From: Streptomyces mutabilis
Lineage (GTDB): Bacteria > Actinomycetota > Actinomycetes > Streptomycetales > Streptomycetaceae
Assembly (NCBI RefSeq): GCF_014649815.1
Contig: NZ_BMTT01000001.1
Span: 310,001-374,000 of the forward strand
Direction of reading: 5' to 3'
DNA: 64,000 bases
The translations under genes were made by a program, and so were the position numbers. The notes beneath the pieces are model-generated. The model was not told the origin of the DNA. It did not search any database and saw only the letters and a list, made by a program, of their open reading frames with translations. Positions 27,495 through 34,453 of the stretch are shown here, piece after piece (position 1 is the stretch's first letter; the number at the start of each line of letters is the position of its first letter).

Positions 27495-28829
27495 TCAGAC
27501 TCCCGTCTTCGTCATCGGGGCGCCCCACCGCTTCGCCCACATCTCAAGGGCCTCGGCCAGCGTGTGCTGGCCCATAGCCCCCTGGTACTGGAGCTGGAAC
27601 TTCCAGCCGTCCTCGTTCGATGGGCTGCGCTTGTGCAGCCGCAGCAGCCCGCGGTACTTCATCGACACCGGGTTGTTGCTGAACGCCGTCGTCGCCACCC
27701 GCCGGATCCGCCGCGAGAATGCCCGCTGGCACAGCAACTGCGCCTCGGCGCTCGTGGCCACGAGCACGATCAGCTTCGACAACCGCGGGTAGTCGGTTGG
27801 CGCGACCGCGAAGTCCGAGAGCACGTACGCCTCGTCCGGCGTGAACGTGCTCGGGGCCATCGCGAACACGCCCAAGATCCGTCCGCCGCCGTCCTTCACC
27901 GCGACGGCCAGGTTCGCCGCACCCGGCGCGATCTTCGGGTTGAGGTATCGGGAACGCAGCGCGTTGAACTGGCCGGGTTTCAGCAGCGACAGCGTGAGCG
28001 GGCCGACCAGTTCGTCACCCTCGCGCAGGCGGGGGACCTTCACCGGCTCGATCGGCTGGCGCGGGGCGACGATCCTCGTCCGGGCTTGACTGGCGTACAC
28101 GTAGAAGGGAGCGGCACGCGGGGTCGCCTTGATCACGCCGCGCAGGTAGGGGTGCAGCTCGGGCACGTCGTGGTTGGAGGCCGTCAGCCAGTACGGCCGG
28201 TCCGTGATCGCGCCGAGCACGCTGACCACGTCGTCGTCGGACAGCGGCTCGTACTCGGGCGCGTCCCAGGTGAAGTGCGCCTCCAGCGGCTCGTACAGCT
28301 TCTCGTAGCCGCCGCCGTAGAAGGGAGGGAAGGAGCACACCGGGGCGTCACGGGGTACCTTCTGGAGCCAGGAACGCACGTCCTCCACCTCGTACGAAGC
28401 CAGTTCGACGTCAGAGCCGGACAGCCGCTCGACCGTCTCCGCGTGCTTGACCTCCCACTGCTCCCGGTAGGAGCGCAGCACCCGTTCGTGCCACAGCCCC
28501 TCGCGGCCAACGCTGGCGAGGAACCGAGTGCCAAGCATGAGCGTGGCGACGGTGCCGACACCGTCGTCCAAGGAGTCCGCGAGCCAGCCGAGTTCGTCAC
28601 AGCTCTCCTCGCGGAGCTGGATGCCGACCGGCTGGCGGGTGAGCCACCGGCCAACCGCGCTGGTGTAGATGGACACGTCCGATGAGTGCAGGGCAAAGCC
28701 CATGCCGGCCACACTGCGCTCGATGGTGAAGTTCCCGCAGCACGGGACGTACACCGGACCGCGCGGCCACCCACCGGCGGTCTCGCGCACGATGGAGCGC
28801 ATGGGGCCCGGGATGGTGCCCTGGAACAT
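27495..28829 (-). CDS. Fused adenine methylase-like / Mom-like protein (putative antirestriction)
   Basis: A 444-residue protein with two halves. The N-terminal half resembles D12-type adenine methylases: a SAM loop VYVPCCGNFTIE (about 26-37) and FPPFYGGGY (about 167-175) in place of DPPY. The C-terminal half (about 300-410) has a GNAT-like, Mom-type pattern: DGGGRILGVFAMAP, VLSDFAVAPTDYPRLSKLIV and FSNNPVSMKYRG. ATG 28829 has GGGAGG upstream and is preferred over TTG 28853. It would modify adenines to protect element DNA from restriction. The two-domain reading is inference from motifs. Confidence 0.65.
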   Translation of the reverse strand: MFQGTIPGPMRSIVRETAGGWPRGPVYVPCCGNFTIERSVAGMGFALHSSDVSIYTSAVGRWLTRQPVGIQLREESCDELGWLADSLDDGVGTVATLMLGTRFLASVGREGLWHERVLRSYREQWEVKHAETVERLSGSDVELASYEVEDVRSWLQKVPRDAPVCSFPPFYGGGYEKLYEPLEAHFTWDAPEYEPLSDDDVVSVLGAITDRPYWLTASNHDVPELHPYLRGVIKATPRAAPFYVYASQARTRIVAPRQPIEPVKVPRLREGDELVGPLTLSLLKPGQFNALRSRYLNPKIAPGAANLAVAVKDGGGRILGVFAMAPSTFTPDEAYVLSDFAVAPTDYPRLSKLIVLVATSAEAQLLCQRAFSRRIRRVATTAFSNNPVSMKYRGLLRLHKRSPSNEDGWKFQLQYQGAMGQHTLAEALEMWAKRWGAPMTKTGV

Positions 28830-28961
28830 CTCTCGCCTCCCGACGAACGACAACGCCCGGCCTCGGCGGGTGCCGGGCCGGGCGCTGCGCTGGAACCTTA
28901 GACAAGGAGCACGCAGCCCCTTGGAATCATGTCACCTATCTTTGGAGCGTGGTTCCGACGC

Positions 28962-29363
28962 TCAGATCAAGGTGCCCTGCTGATCCATCGGGGACAGCTC
29001 CCGCACCTCGTCTCCCGTAACCTCCTTCCACCAGGCCGCGAACACGCGGCGGTGGCACCACAGGCCCGGCTTGGCCAGGTCCTCGAAGCAGAGCAGCACC
29101 AGGCGGTGATCGCCCTCGGCCTGCGTGATCTGCCGCAGGCGCGCGGCGATCCGCTCGGGGCCGAGCTGGTTGAGGTCGGCCCGATACGCCGTCGTGAACT
29201 CGGGCTGGGGCTGGGAGAGGTAGTCCCGACGCGGGGCGAGCTCCCGCACCGAGTGGGTGAGGGAGTAGGGGAGTTTGAAGCGGGGAGCGCCCAGAGTGAT
29301 GCGCACCGGCACCCCTTGCGGGGGCTGGAACGCCTGGAACCGGTTGGTGAACAGGGTGAGCAC
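28962..29363 (-). CDS. DUF488-like protein
   Basis: A 133-residue protein with a DUF488-like core: FKLPYSLTHSVRELAPRRDYL, then RLVLLCFEDLAKPGLWCHRRVFAAWWKEVTGDEVREL. In that motif, Cys and CHR are conserved in the family. GTG 29363 is selected because AAAGGA lies 8 bases upstream. Its role is unknown. It lies between parB and the modification gene. Confidence 0.75.
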   Translation of the reverse strand: MLTLFTNRFQAFQPPQGVPVRITLGAPRFKLPYSLTHSVRELAPRRDYLSQPQPEFTTAYRADLNQLGPERIAARLRQITQAEGDHRLVLLCFEDLAKPGLWCHRRVFAAWWKEVTGDEVRELSPMDQQGTLI

Positions 29364-29473
29364 GTGGCCATTCCTTTCGTGGTGCTCAGATACCAGGGCG
29401 CGTCGGCGGCCCCGCCGGCGGCCCCGGTGACCGATGATGCCGCCCGCTCGGACCTGTAGGGGCCTGAGCGGCA

Positions 29474-29510
29474 CCGGGCACGTAGGGAAAGCGCCTCCCT
29501 GCGTGCCCGG
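29474..29510. terminator. Hairpin upstream of the DUF488 gene
   Basis: A near-perfect 15-bp stem with one G-T pair (CCGGGCACG arm against CGTGCCCGG) and a 7-base loop. It lies between the parB end and the DUF488 start, so it may separate two leftward transcripts. Confidence 0.55.
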
Positions 29511-29607
29511 CCCGGGCCGAAACGGGTTGAAATTTGGAGAGGGATTCAAGCGGAAACGGGCGCGACCGGAATTCTGGCCGCGCCCACTCACCCAAACTCG
29601 CAGGAGA

Positions 29608-29637
29608 GGAGGGGCGCGACCGCTGCCGCGCCCCTCC
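29608..29637 (-). terminator. Terminator after parB
   Basis: GGAGGGGCGCG pairs with CGCGCCCCTCC around an 8-base loop, starting 3 bases past the parB stop codon. Confidence 0.7.
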
Positions 29638-29640
29638 GTT

Positions 29641-30783
29641 CTACTTCACTGCCGCTTCAGCCTTCTTGGCGGGCGTCCGGCGCGCCGGGGCCCTGGTGCC
29701 CGTGGCCGTGCGCGCCTCGGGCTTCGTGGCGGGCTTGGGCGCCGCCTTCTTCGCCGTGGACTGCGGCTTGCCCGCTGTCTTCGCCTCCGACTTCTCGGCC
29801 TTCGCCTCGGGCTTGGCCCCGGCCGCGGTCTTCTTCGCAGCCGCCGCCTCCTGCTGGACCTCGACGGCCGCCTTGTTGAACTCCTCAGCCATGGCCCGCT
29901 GGACGCCCTGCGCCTTGCTTAGCAGGTTCCGCACCATCTGCACCTTGGCGTACAGGCGGCCGACGACTCGCAGGTGGCGGGCGAGGTCGTCACCGAGGAT
30001 GACCGCAAGATCCTCCGGCTTCTTCTCGGCCAGCTCCTCCAGCAGCGGGATCAGGACCTCCTCGGCCTTGCCGAGCCCGTCCTTCGCCTTGGCCTTGGCC
30101 TTCTTCTGCTTCTCCTGCTCCTCGGCCGTCGGCGCCTTCTCGTTGGTGAGGGAGGTCTGCTGCTCCATCATCTTGAGGCCGTTGGCGAAGTGCTGCGCCT
30201 CGGCCTCGCTGTCGAAGTCGCCGCGCACGTACCGCATGGCCGCCACCATCTGGTTCGCCGGGTTGAGCTGGGCGATGTGCCAGGCAAGGTTGTTCTTGAT
30301 CTGCCCCTGGTCTACCATCTCGGCCACCTCGGGGCGCAGGGTGAGCAGGCCCAGCCGCCAGGTGATGTGAGTCTCGGTCTTGCCGAACTGCTTGGCGATC
30401 TTCGCTGGGGTCCATCCGGCGGCCTTGAGGTCGGCGTACGCACCGGCCTCCTCCATGATCGTCATGTCCGCGCGGTTGACGTTCTCGGCGATGCTGAGGA
30501 CGTACGCCTCTTCCTCGGTGGCGCCCTCGACGACCTTCGCCGGGATGACCTCCAGGCCGGCCGCCTGGCATGACCGCCAGCGCCGCTCACCCGCGATCAG
30601 CATGTAGGGGACCTTGGCGCCCTCGACCGGCCGGACGACGACCGGCTGAAGGAGGCCGTTCTCCTTGATGCTGTTGGTCAGCTCCTCCTGCGCCTCCTCC
30701 GAGAAGAACTTCCTCGGCTGCTCCGGGTTAGGGACGATCTCGCTGACCTTGATGTTGATGAACTCGACCTTGCTGTCAGCCAT
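29641..30783 (-). CDS. ParB/RepB/Spo0J-family protein with histone H1-like tail
   Basis: A 380-residue protein. The ParB N-domain is clear: IKVSEIVPNPEQPRKFFSEEAQEELTNSIKENGLLQPVVVRP, GERRWRSCQAAGL with the GERR box, and an HTH (WTPAKIAKQFGKTETHITWRLGLL). The C-terminal about 70 residues are Lys/Ala/Pro repeats, like H1-type nucleoid proteins. No parA is found in the window. It may condense or mark element DNA, or regulate gene expression. Confidence 0.85.
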   Translation of the reverse strand: MADSKVEFINIKVSEIVPNPEQPRKFFSEEAQEELTNSIKENGLLQPVVVRPVEGAKVPYMLIAGERRWRSCQAAGLEVIPAKVVEGATEEEAYVLSIAENVNRADMTIMEEAGAYADLKAAGWTPAKIAKQFGKTETHITWRLGLLTLRPEVAEMVDQGQIKNNLAWHIAQLNPANQMVAAMRYVRGDFDSEAEAQHFANGLKMMEQQTSLTNEKAPTAEEQEKQKKAKAKAKDGLGKAEEVLIPLLEELAEKKPEDLAVILGDDLARHLRVVGRLYAKVQMVRNLLSKAQGVQRAMAEEFNKAAVEVQQEAAAAKKTAAGAKPEAKAEKSEAKTAGKPQSTAKKAAPKPATKPEARTATGTRAPARRTPAKKAEAAVK

Positions 30784-31215
30784 TTTCCCGCGCCTTTCGT
30801 GAATTCCGTTCGGAGTGTTTCCCTTTGTTCTTACACTTATATCTTAATGGCGAATACCGCCAAAGCAAGTTCAGAACTCTTTTAATTCAAGGGAATTCAG
30901 AAAGGGGAATTCGTCGCATTCCTCAATTTCCCTTCCCGGATGCGGACACAAGAGAGCCCGCCACGACCAAGCGGTCACGGCGGGCCAGCTCCCGTCACGC
31001 ACCCCGACGGCCGCACCGGGCGGCCGACTCCTCGCCGGGCGGGGCGCGGGGGGGTCGGCCGCCCGGCGAGGAGTAGGGAAGGATGCCGCTCACGCGACGC
31101 TGCCGTGCGGGGCTCCTGCGGCTGCTGTACCCGCCCGGCACGTCAGAACGTACAGCAGCTCTTCAAGAATGTCACCTATCTATGCCACCGAAGGGCGCGG
31201 CACCGCCCAGCTACG
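30784..31215. promoter_or_regulatory. parB upstream control region, AT-rich
   Basis: No gene seen. The right-hand end of the parB promoter side (about 30800-30940) is AT-rich for this genome and contains GAATTC three times (30801-30806, 30893-30898, 30907-30912). On the minus strand, TATAAG-type boxes about 50 bases upstream of parB could be a promoter. The remaining part holds the alternative hairpins listed separately. A canonical parS was not found. Confidence 0.45.
31016..31073. promoter_or_regulatory. Overlapping, mutually exclusive hairpins
   Basis: CCGGGCGGCCGAC (31016-31028) can pair with 31054-31066, while CTCCTCGCCGGGCGG (31028-31042) can pair with 31059-31073. The two stems compete for the same bases. 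It could be a terminator or an attenuator-like switch between parB and the small gene at 31216. Confidence 0.5.
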
Positions 31216-31389
31216 TCAACCACCCCCGTCCGCCGAACTGCGCGGGTCCTGTGGCTCGCCTCGCATGAGGGCCTGCCACTCCAGGACCTTGCGCGCTTCC
31301 TCCCGAGCCGCCGGCCCGCCTTTGCCGCGAAGCACCCGTGAGGGTTGCTTCGCCCACTCCTTGATCCGCCGCTCGTCAAACTCGGACAT
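31216..31389 (-). CDS. Small hypothetical protein
   Basis: A 57-residue basic protein, MSEFDERRIKEWAKQPSR at the start. ATG 31389 has an excellent GGGAGGA ribosome site. It heads the leftward series that continues to parB and is divergent from the HTH regulator at 31638. Function unknown. Confidence 0.6.
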   Translation of the reverse strand: MSEFDERRIKEWAKQPSRVLRGKGGPAAREEARKVLEWQALMRGEPQDPRSSADGGG

Positions 31390-31637
31390 GCGATTCCTCC
31401 CGTGAACGGCGTATGCGCCGCCGCCTTCGCCCGCCCAGAAACGACCCTCCCGGCGCGCCCGCCGCCAGGCAGGCGCAGAGCACACCGATGTCCGCCGCTC
31501 ACCGGTCGCGCGCTCGCCGAGAAACTGTCCGACAAACCCTATAACCCCTCCGACCTGCGAGGTATTGTTAGAGCACGGACGATTGTTACCGGCCAGTCAC
31601 CTGCGGCGAGCATACGACACGGCCAGAGAAGACGGAC

Positions 31638-32180
31638 ATGGCAGACACGCACGACGATGCCCAACCGCTGGGCCTGAGCGCCAAGTTGCTCGCGCTGCTC
31701 CGTCTGCGCCGCGACTCAGACGGCTTCATCCCCAGCGCCCGGGACGTCTCGGAAGCCACTAGGCAGGAAGGGAGACGCAAGCCCGATCTGTCCCACGGCC
31801 AGTGCAACAGCCTGATGAACGGCACGAGTAGCAACCCCACGACAGCTACCGTCGCCGCCCTCGCTCAGGCCCTCGGCGCTCCGGCCGCGTTCCTGCTGCC
31901 AGGCCCGGAGTGGGACGACCTCACGGCGCTCACCGTGTACGCGGAACGCCCTGAAGCCCGTCAAGCTCTGCGTTTAATGCAGGGCCTTGAGGTGCAGGAC
32001 ATTCTTGAAATCAGCAAGAAGCTCCGGGAGATGCGTCGGCGCGCAGGACTGTCTGAAGACGTCCCCCCGATCCCCCCACCTCCCCCTGGCGTCGACCAGC
32101 CCCGCGAGGGGCGGCCACGTCGCCGACTGAGCACCGAAGAAGCCGCTGAGAGGGCAGCGGACTACCTGGAAGGACGCTGA
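31638..32180 (+). CDS. HTH transcriptional regulator
   Basis: A 180-residue protein with an N-terminal XRE-like HTH: a SARDVSEATRQ segment, then SHGQCNSLMNGTSSNPTTATVAALAQALGAPAAFLLPG, the pattern of SPBc2/EspR-like regulators found in Streptomyces. A polyproline linker (PPIPPPPPG) and basic tail follow. It is cotranscribed with the MAB_1171c-like gene, which begins 4 bases after its stop. In this element family such pairs accompany integrases and may govern transfer or lysogeny. Confidence 0.75.
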   Translation: MADTHDDAQPLGLSAKLLALLRLRRDSDGFIPSARDVSEATRQEGRRKPDLSHGQCNSLMNGTSSNPTTATVAALAQALGAPAAFLLPGPEWDDLTALTVYAERPEARQALRLMQGLEVQDILEISKKLREMRRRAGLSEDVPPIPPPPPGVDQPREGRPRRRLSTEEAAERAADYLEGR

Positions 32181-32184
32181 CCCC

Positions 32185-32955
32185 TTGGACGGCCCGGTCT
32201 TCGGCCTGTGCGCGGTGGTAGCACTGATCAGTGCGGCGATACTCGTATACCTGCACTTCACCCAAGAGCGTCGTAGCAGCTTGCTCGCCTACCGCGTCTC
32301 GCAGCGCGCACACTTCACATCGCTGGTCTGCTGCTTCGTCGGCACGCTACTTGCGGTCCCCGACGTCGCTGACGCCGTCGACAGCGTCGCTGGATCTGAC
32401 GACGTGTCGTTCCTTATCTCGGACATCGCGGCAGTGATCTTCTGCGCCAGCCTGCAAGTCCTGATCATCGACTGGGAGTACAACGCGCCACACCACGCCG
32501 GCATTGCCCTGCGCATCGGCTTCGTCTTCGTGGTGGCCGCGCTGCTCATCCTGGAGTTCCGCCGCGCCGACAGAGTCCATCTCGACCTGTCCACCACATA
32601 CGTTCGGAACTCCGAGGTACGGACGTACCTCCTCACCTACCTGGGCTTCTTCGCGGCAGCTGGCCTGGAGGTCACCATGCGCTCGGCGAAGATCGCCCGT
32701 GCAGTCCGGCGGCAGGGACGACCGTCGGCGACAGGGCTCTCCATAACGACGGCAGGAGCAGCCTTCGGCATCCTCTACGCCATCAGCCGGGGCGGCTACG
32801 TGCTCGCCTTCGAGGGCGGGCACACATGGCCACTGGCCATCGAGAACACGCTCAGCCCCATACTGGCGGGGATGAGCGTCATCTGCCTGATTGGGGGCCT
32901 GACTCTGGCCGTGCTGAGCAGCCTCGGCCTCAAGAGAGCCGGTCGCTGTACCTAA
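32185..32955 (+). CDS. MAB_1171c-like membrane protein
   Basis: A 256-residue polytopic protein with about seven hydrophobic segments (starting ALISAAILVYL, then LVCCFVGTLLAVP, IGFVFVVAALLI and others). It resembles the MAB_1171c family of putative transporters often placed after an HTH gene. The start is TTG 32185, 4 bases after the regulator's stop. Substrate is unknown. Confidence 0.65.
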   Translation: MDGPVFGLCAVVALISAAILVYLHFTQERRSSLLAYRVSQRAHFTSLVCCFVGTLLAVPDVADAVDSVAGSDDVSFLISDIAAVIFCASLQVLIIDWEYNAPHHAGIALRIGFVFVVAALLILEFRRADRVHLDLSTTYVRNSEVRTYLLTYLGFFAAAGLEVTMRSAKIARAVRRQGRPSATGLSITTAGAAFGILYAISRGGYVLAFEGGHTWPLAIENTLSPILAGMSVICLIGGLTLAVLSSLGLKRAGRCT

Positions 32956-33929
32956 GCGGACTCTGCGGGCGCCTCTTCAACCCCCCACTGGCGCCACCGC
33001 AGTGCCACCCGGTCCGCGTCTACGGTGCGCGAGCCCCTGGATGCGGCCGGGTAGACCGCGATCTGCTCCAAGAAGAGCACGAGAACCCCCCTCTTCGCGG
33101 CCATCGGAGCGTGCTTCCACCACCGGACCAGATCGGGGATGTCGCCGACAGGGACGTGTTTGACCTGCTCCAGGACACGAGCCTGCGTGGTCTTCTCCCG
33201 AATCAGCTCGGTCAGCTTCTTGTCGGCCGCCTTGAACGCCTTCAGGGACAGCTCCGGACTCCGCCCGTAGCTCTCGCCAAGCTCCTTCTGCCTGCGGCGG
33301 GCGGCGGCGGCCTCATCTCGCAGGTCCTGGGCGGTAGCGAGCAGTTCGTCACGCACCTCGCCGATCAGCGCAGCGACCTCGGGCTTGGCCAGCTCCGCCA
33401 GGACGTGTTCGCCCAGGTAGTTCTCCAACAGGTCGGCGTTGATGCGGACCTTGCCGCACCCCCCAGGGTGCTGGGCCGTACTCGGCATGCAGCGGTAACC
33501 GCGGCTCCCCGCATTCGACGGTGAAGCCCCCAGGGTGTGGGCGCACAGGCCGCAGACGCCCAGCGGGCCGCTGACCAGGTACTCACGGTCGGGTGCCCGC
33601 TGAGTGTCGGGGTCGTTGGAGGGGCGCATGGCGCGGATGGCCAGGAAGTCCTGGACGGGGATGATCCGCGGGCCGCCCGAGTCCACCAGTTCGCCGTCCT
33701 CGTTCTCCATCAGGCCGGCGATGGCCGGATGGTCGAGGATGTTCGCGAGAACGTCGGGCTTGAACAGGTTGCCGCGCGTCGTGCGGTACCCCTCGGCATT
33801 GATCGCCTCACAGATGGCGGGCCAGCTCTGCCTGAGCAGGCGGCGCGAGGCAGCGCGCCTAATTCCTTCCGCCTCGCTCTCGCGCACACGGCGGTACGCC
33901 ATGTCCTCGAAGCCGTACAGCCTTGGCAT
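32952..33929 (-). CDS. Recombinase C-terminal-domain protein without a resolvase domain
   Basis: A 325-residue protein with the recombinase domain (RRLLRQSWPAICEAINAEGYRTTRG), a zinc beta-ribbon with paired Cys (CGLC, then CMP and CGK), a coiled coil (AAAARRRQKELGES) and the C-terminal tail typical of large serine integrases. The 150-residue catalytic domain with its Ser is missing. GGAGGGG 7 bases before ATG 33929 suggests a true start rather than a broken gene. It may bind DNA at attachment sites or be a domesticated fragment. Confidence 0.75.
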   Translation of the reverse strand: MPRLYGFEDMAYRRVRESEAEGIRRAASRRLLRQSWPAICEAINAEGYRTTRGNLFKPDVLANILDHPAIAGLMENEDGELVDSGGPRIIPVQDFLAIRAMRPSNDPDTQRAPDREYLVSGPLGVCGLCAHTLGASPSNAGSRGYRCMPSTAQHPGGCGKVRINADLLENYLGEHVLAELAKPEVAALIGEVRDELLATAQDLRDEAAAARRRQKELGESYGRSPELSLKAFKAADKKLTELIREKTTQARVLEQVKHVPVGDIPDLVRWWKHAPMAAKRGVLVLFLEQIAVYPAASRGSRTVDADRVALRWRQWGVEEAPAESA

Positions 33930-34038
33930 GATCTCGCCCCTCCTACCGACCCCCTTACGTGAACTAGTTTACCGAAGATAGGTCACAGTCTTGATGAAAC
34001 GCACGAACACCTCAAAGTCGTACATTGCCCTCCGCTTA

Positions 34039-34299
34039 TCACGTTCCCGCCCCCACCCCGCGTCGAGGTTCGACGCCGAGCACCTTCCACAGCTCGGCCG
34101 TCGGCACACGCACGGTGCCCCCGAGCGGGAGCGTACGAACCGGGAACTTGCCCGCCCGCACCAACTCGTACGCCTTGTCACGGCCAATGCCCAGAGCTCG
34201 TCCGGCAGTTGTCACGTTGACGGTCGCCGGAAGAGCCAGCAGCTCCTCCAGGCCCATCGCTCCGGCCGAAGCCTGTCCGCCCGCTTCCTGAGCAGTCAT
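34039..34299 (-). CDS. xis: Excisionase-like HTH protein
   Basis: An 86-residue protein with a MerR-type/excisionase winged helix (VNVTTAGRALGIGRDKAYELVRAGKFPVRTLPLGGTVRVPTAELWKVLG). It is divergent from the integrase gene. It would bend attachment-site DNA to favour excision. Confidence 0.8.
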   Translation of the reverse strand: MTAQEAGGQASAGAMGLEELLALPATVNVTTAGRALGIGRDKAYELVRAGKFPVRTLPLGGTVRVPTAELWKVLGVEPRRGVGAGT

Positions 34300-34389
34300 C
34301 TCGTTGGTCGCAATCTCCCCCGCGCCAACTTGTCAGCAACTTTACAACGCTGTCCGACACCCCCAGCAAGATCAAGAGAGATCACGCCA

Positions 34390-34409
34390 GACACGTACGG
34401 ACACGTACG
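34390..34409. repeat. Tandem decamer in the xis/int intergenic region
   Basis: GACACGTACG occurs twice in direct tandem (34390-34399 and 34400-34409), each with an internal CGTACG palindrome. It may be an Xis or repressor binding array, or integrase arm sites. Confidence 0.55.
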
Positions 34410-34453
34410 CACAACCTTGGCTGGCCGAGAGCCAGCCGACAGCAGGGGGTCGG

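Noticed and set aside
29566-29600. Short hairpin-like pairing near the EcoRI-like site before parB's end
   Set aside because: Weaker than the 29608-29637 terminator next to it and probably part of the same spacer.
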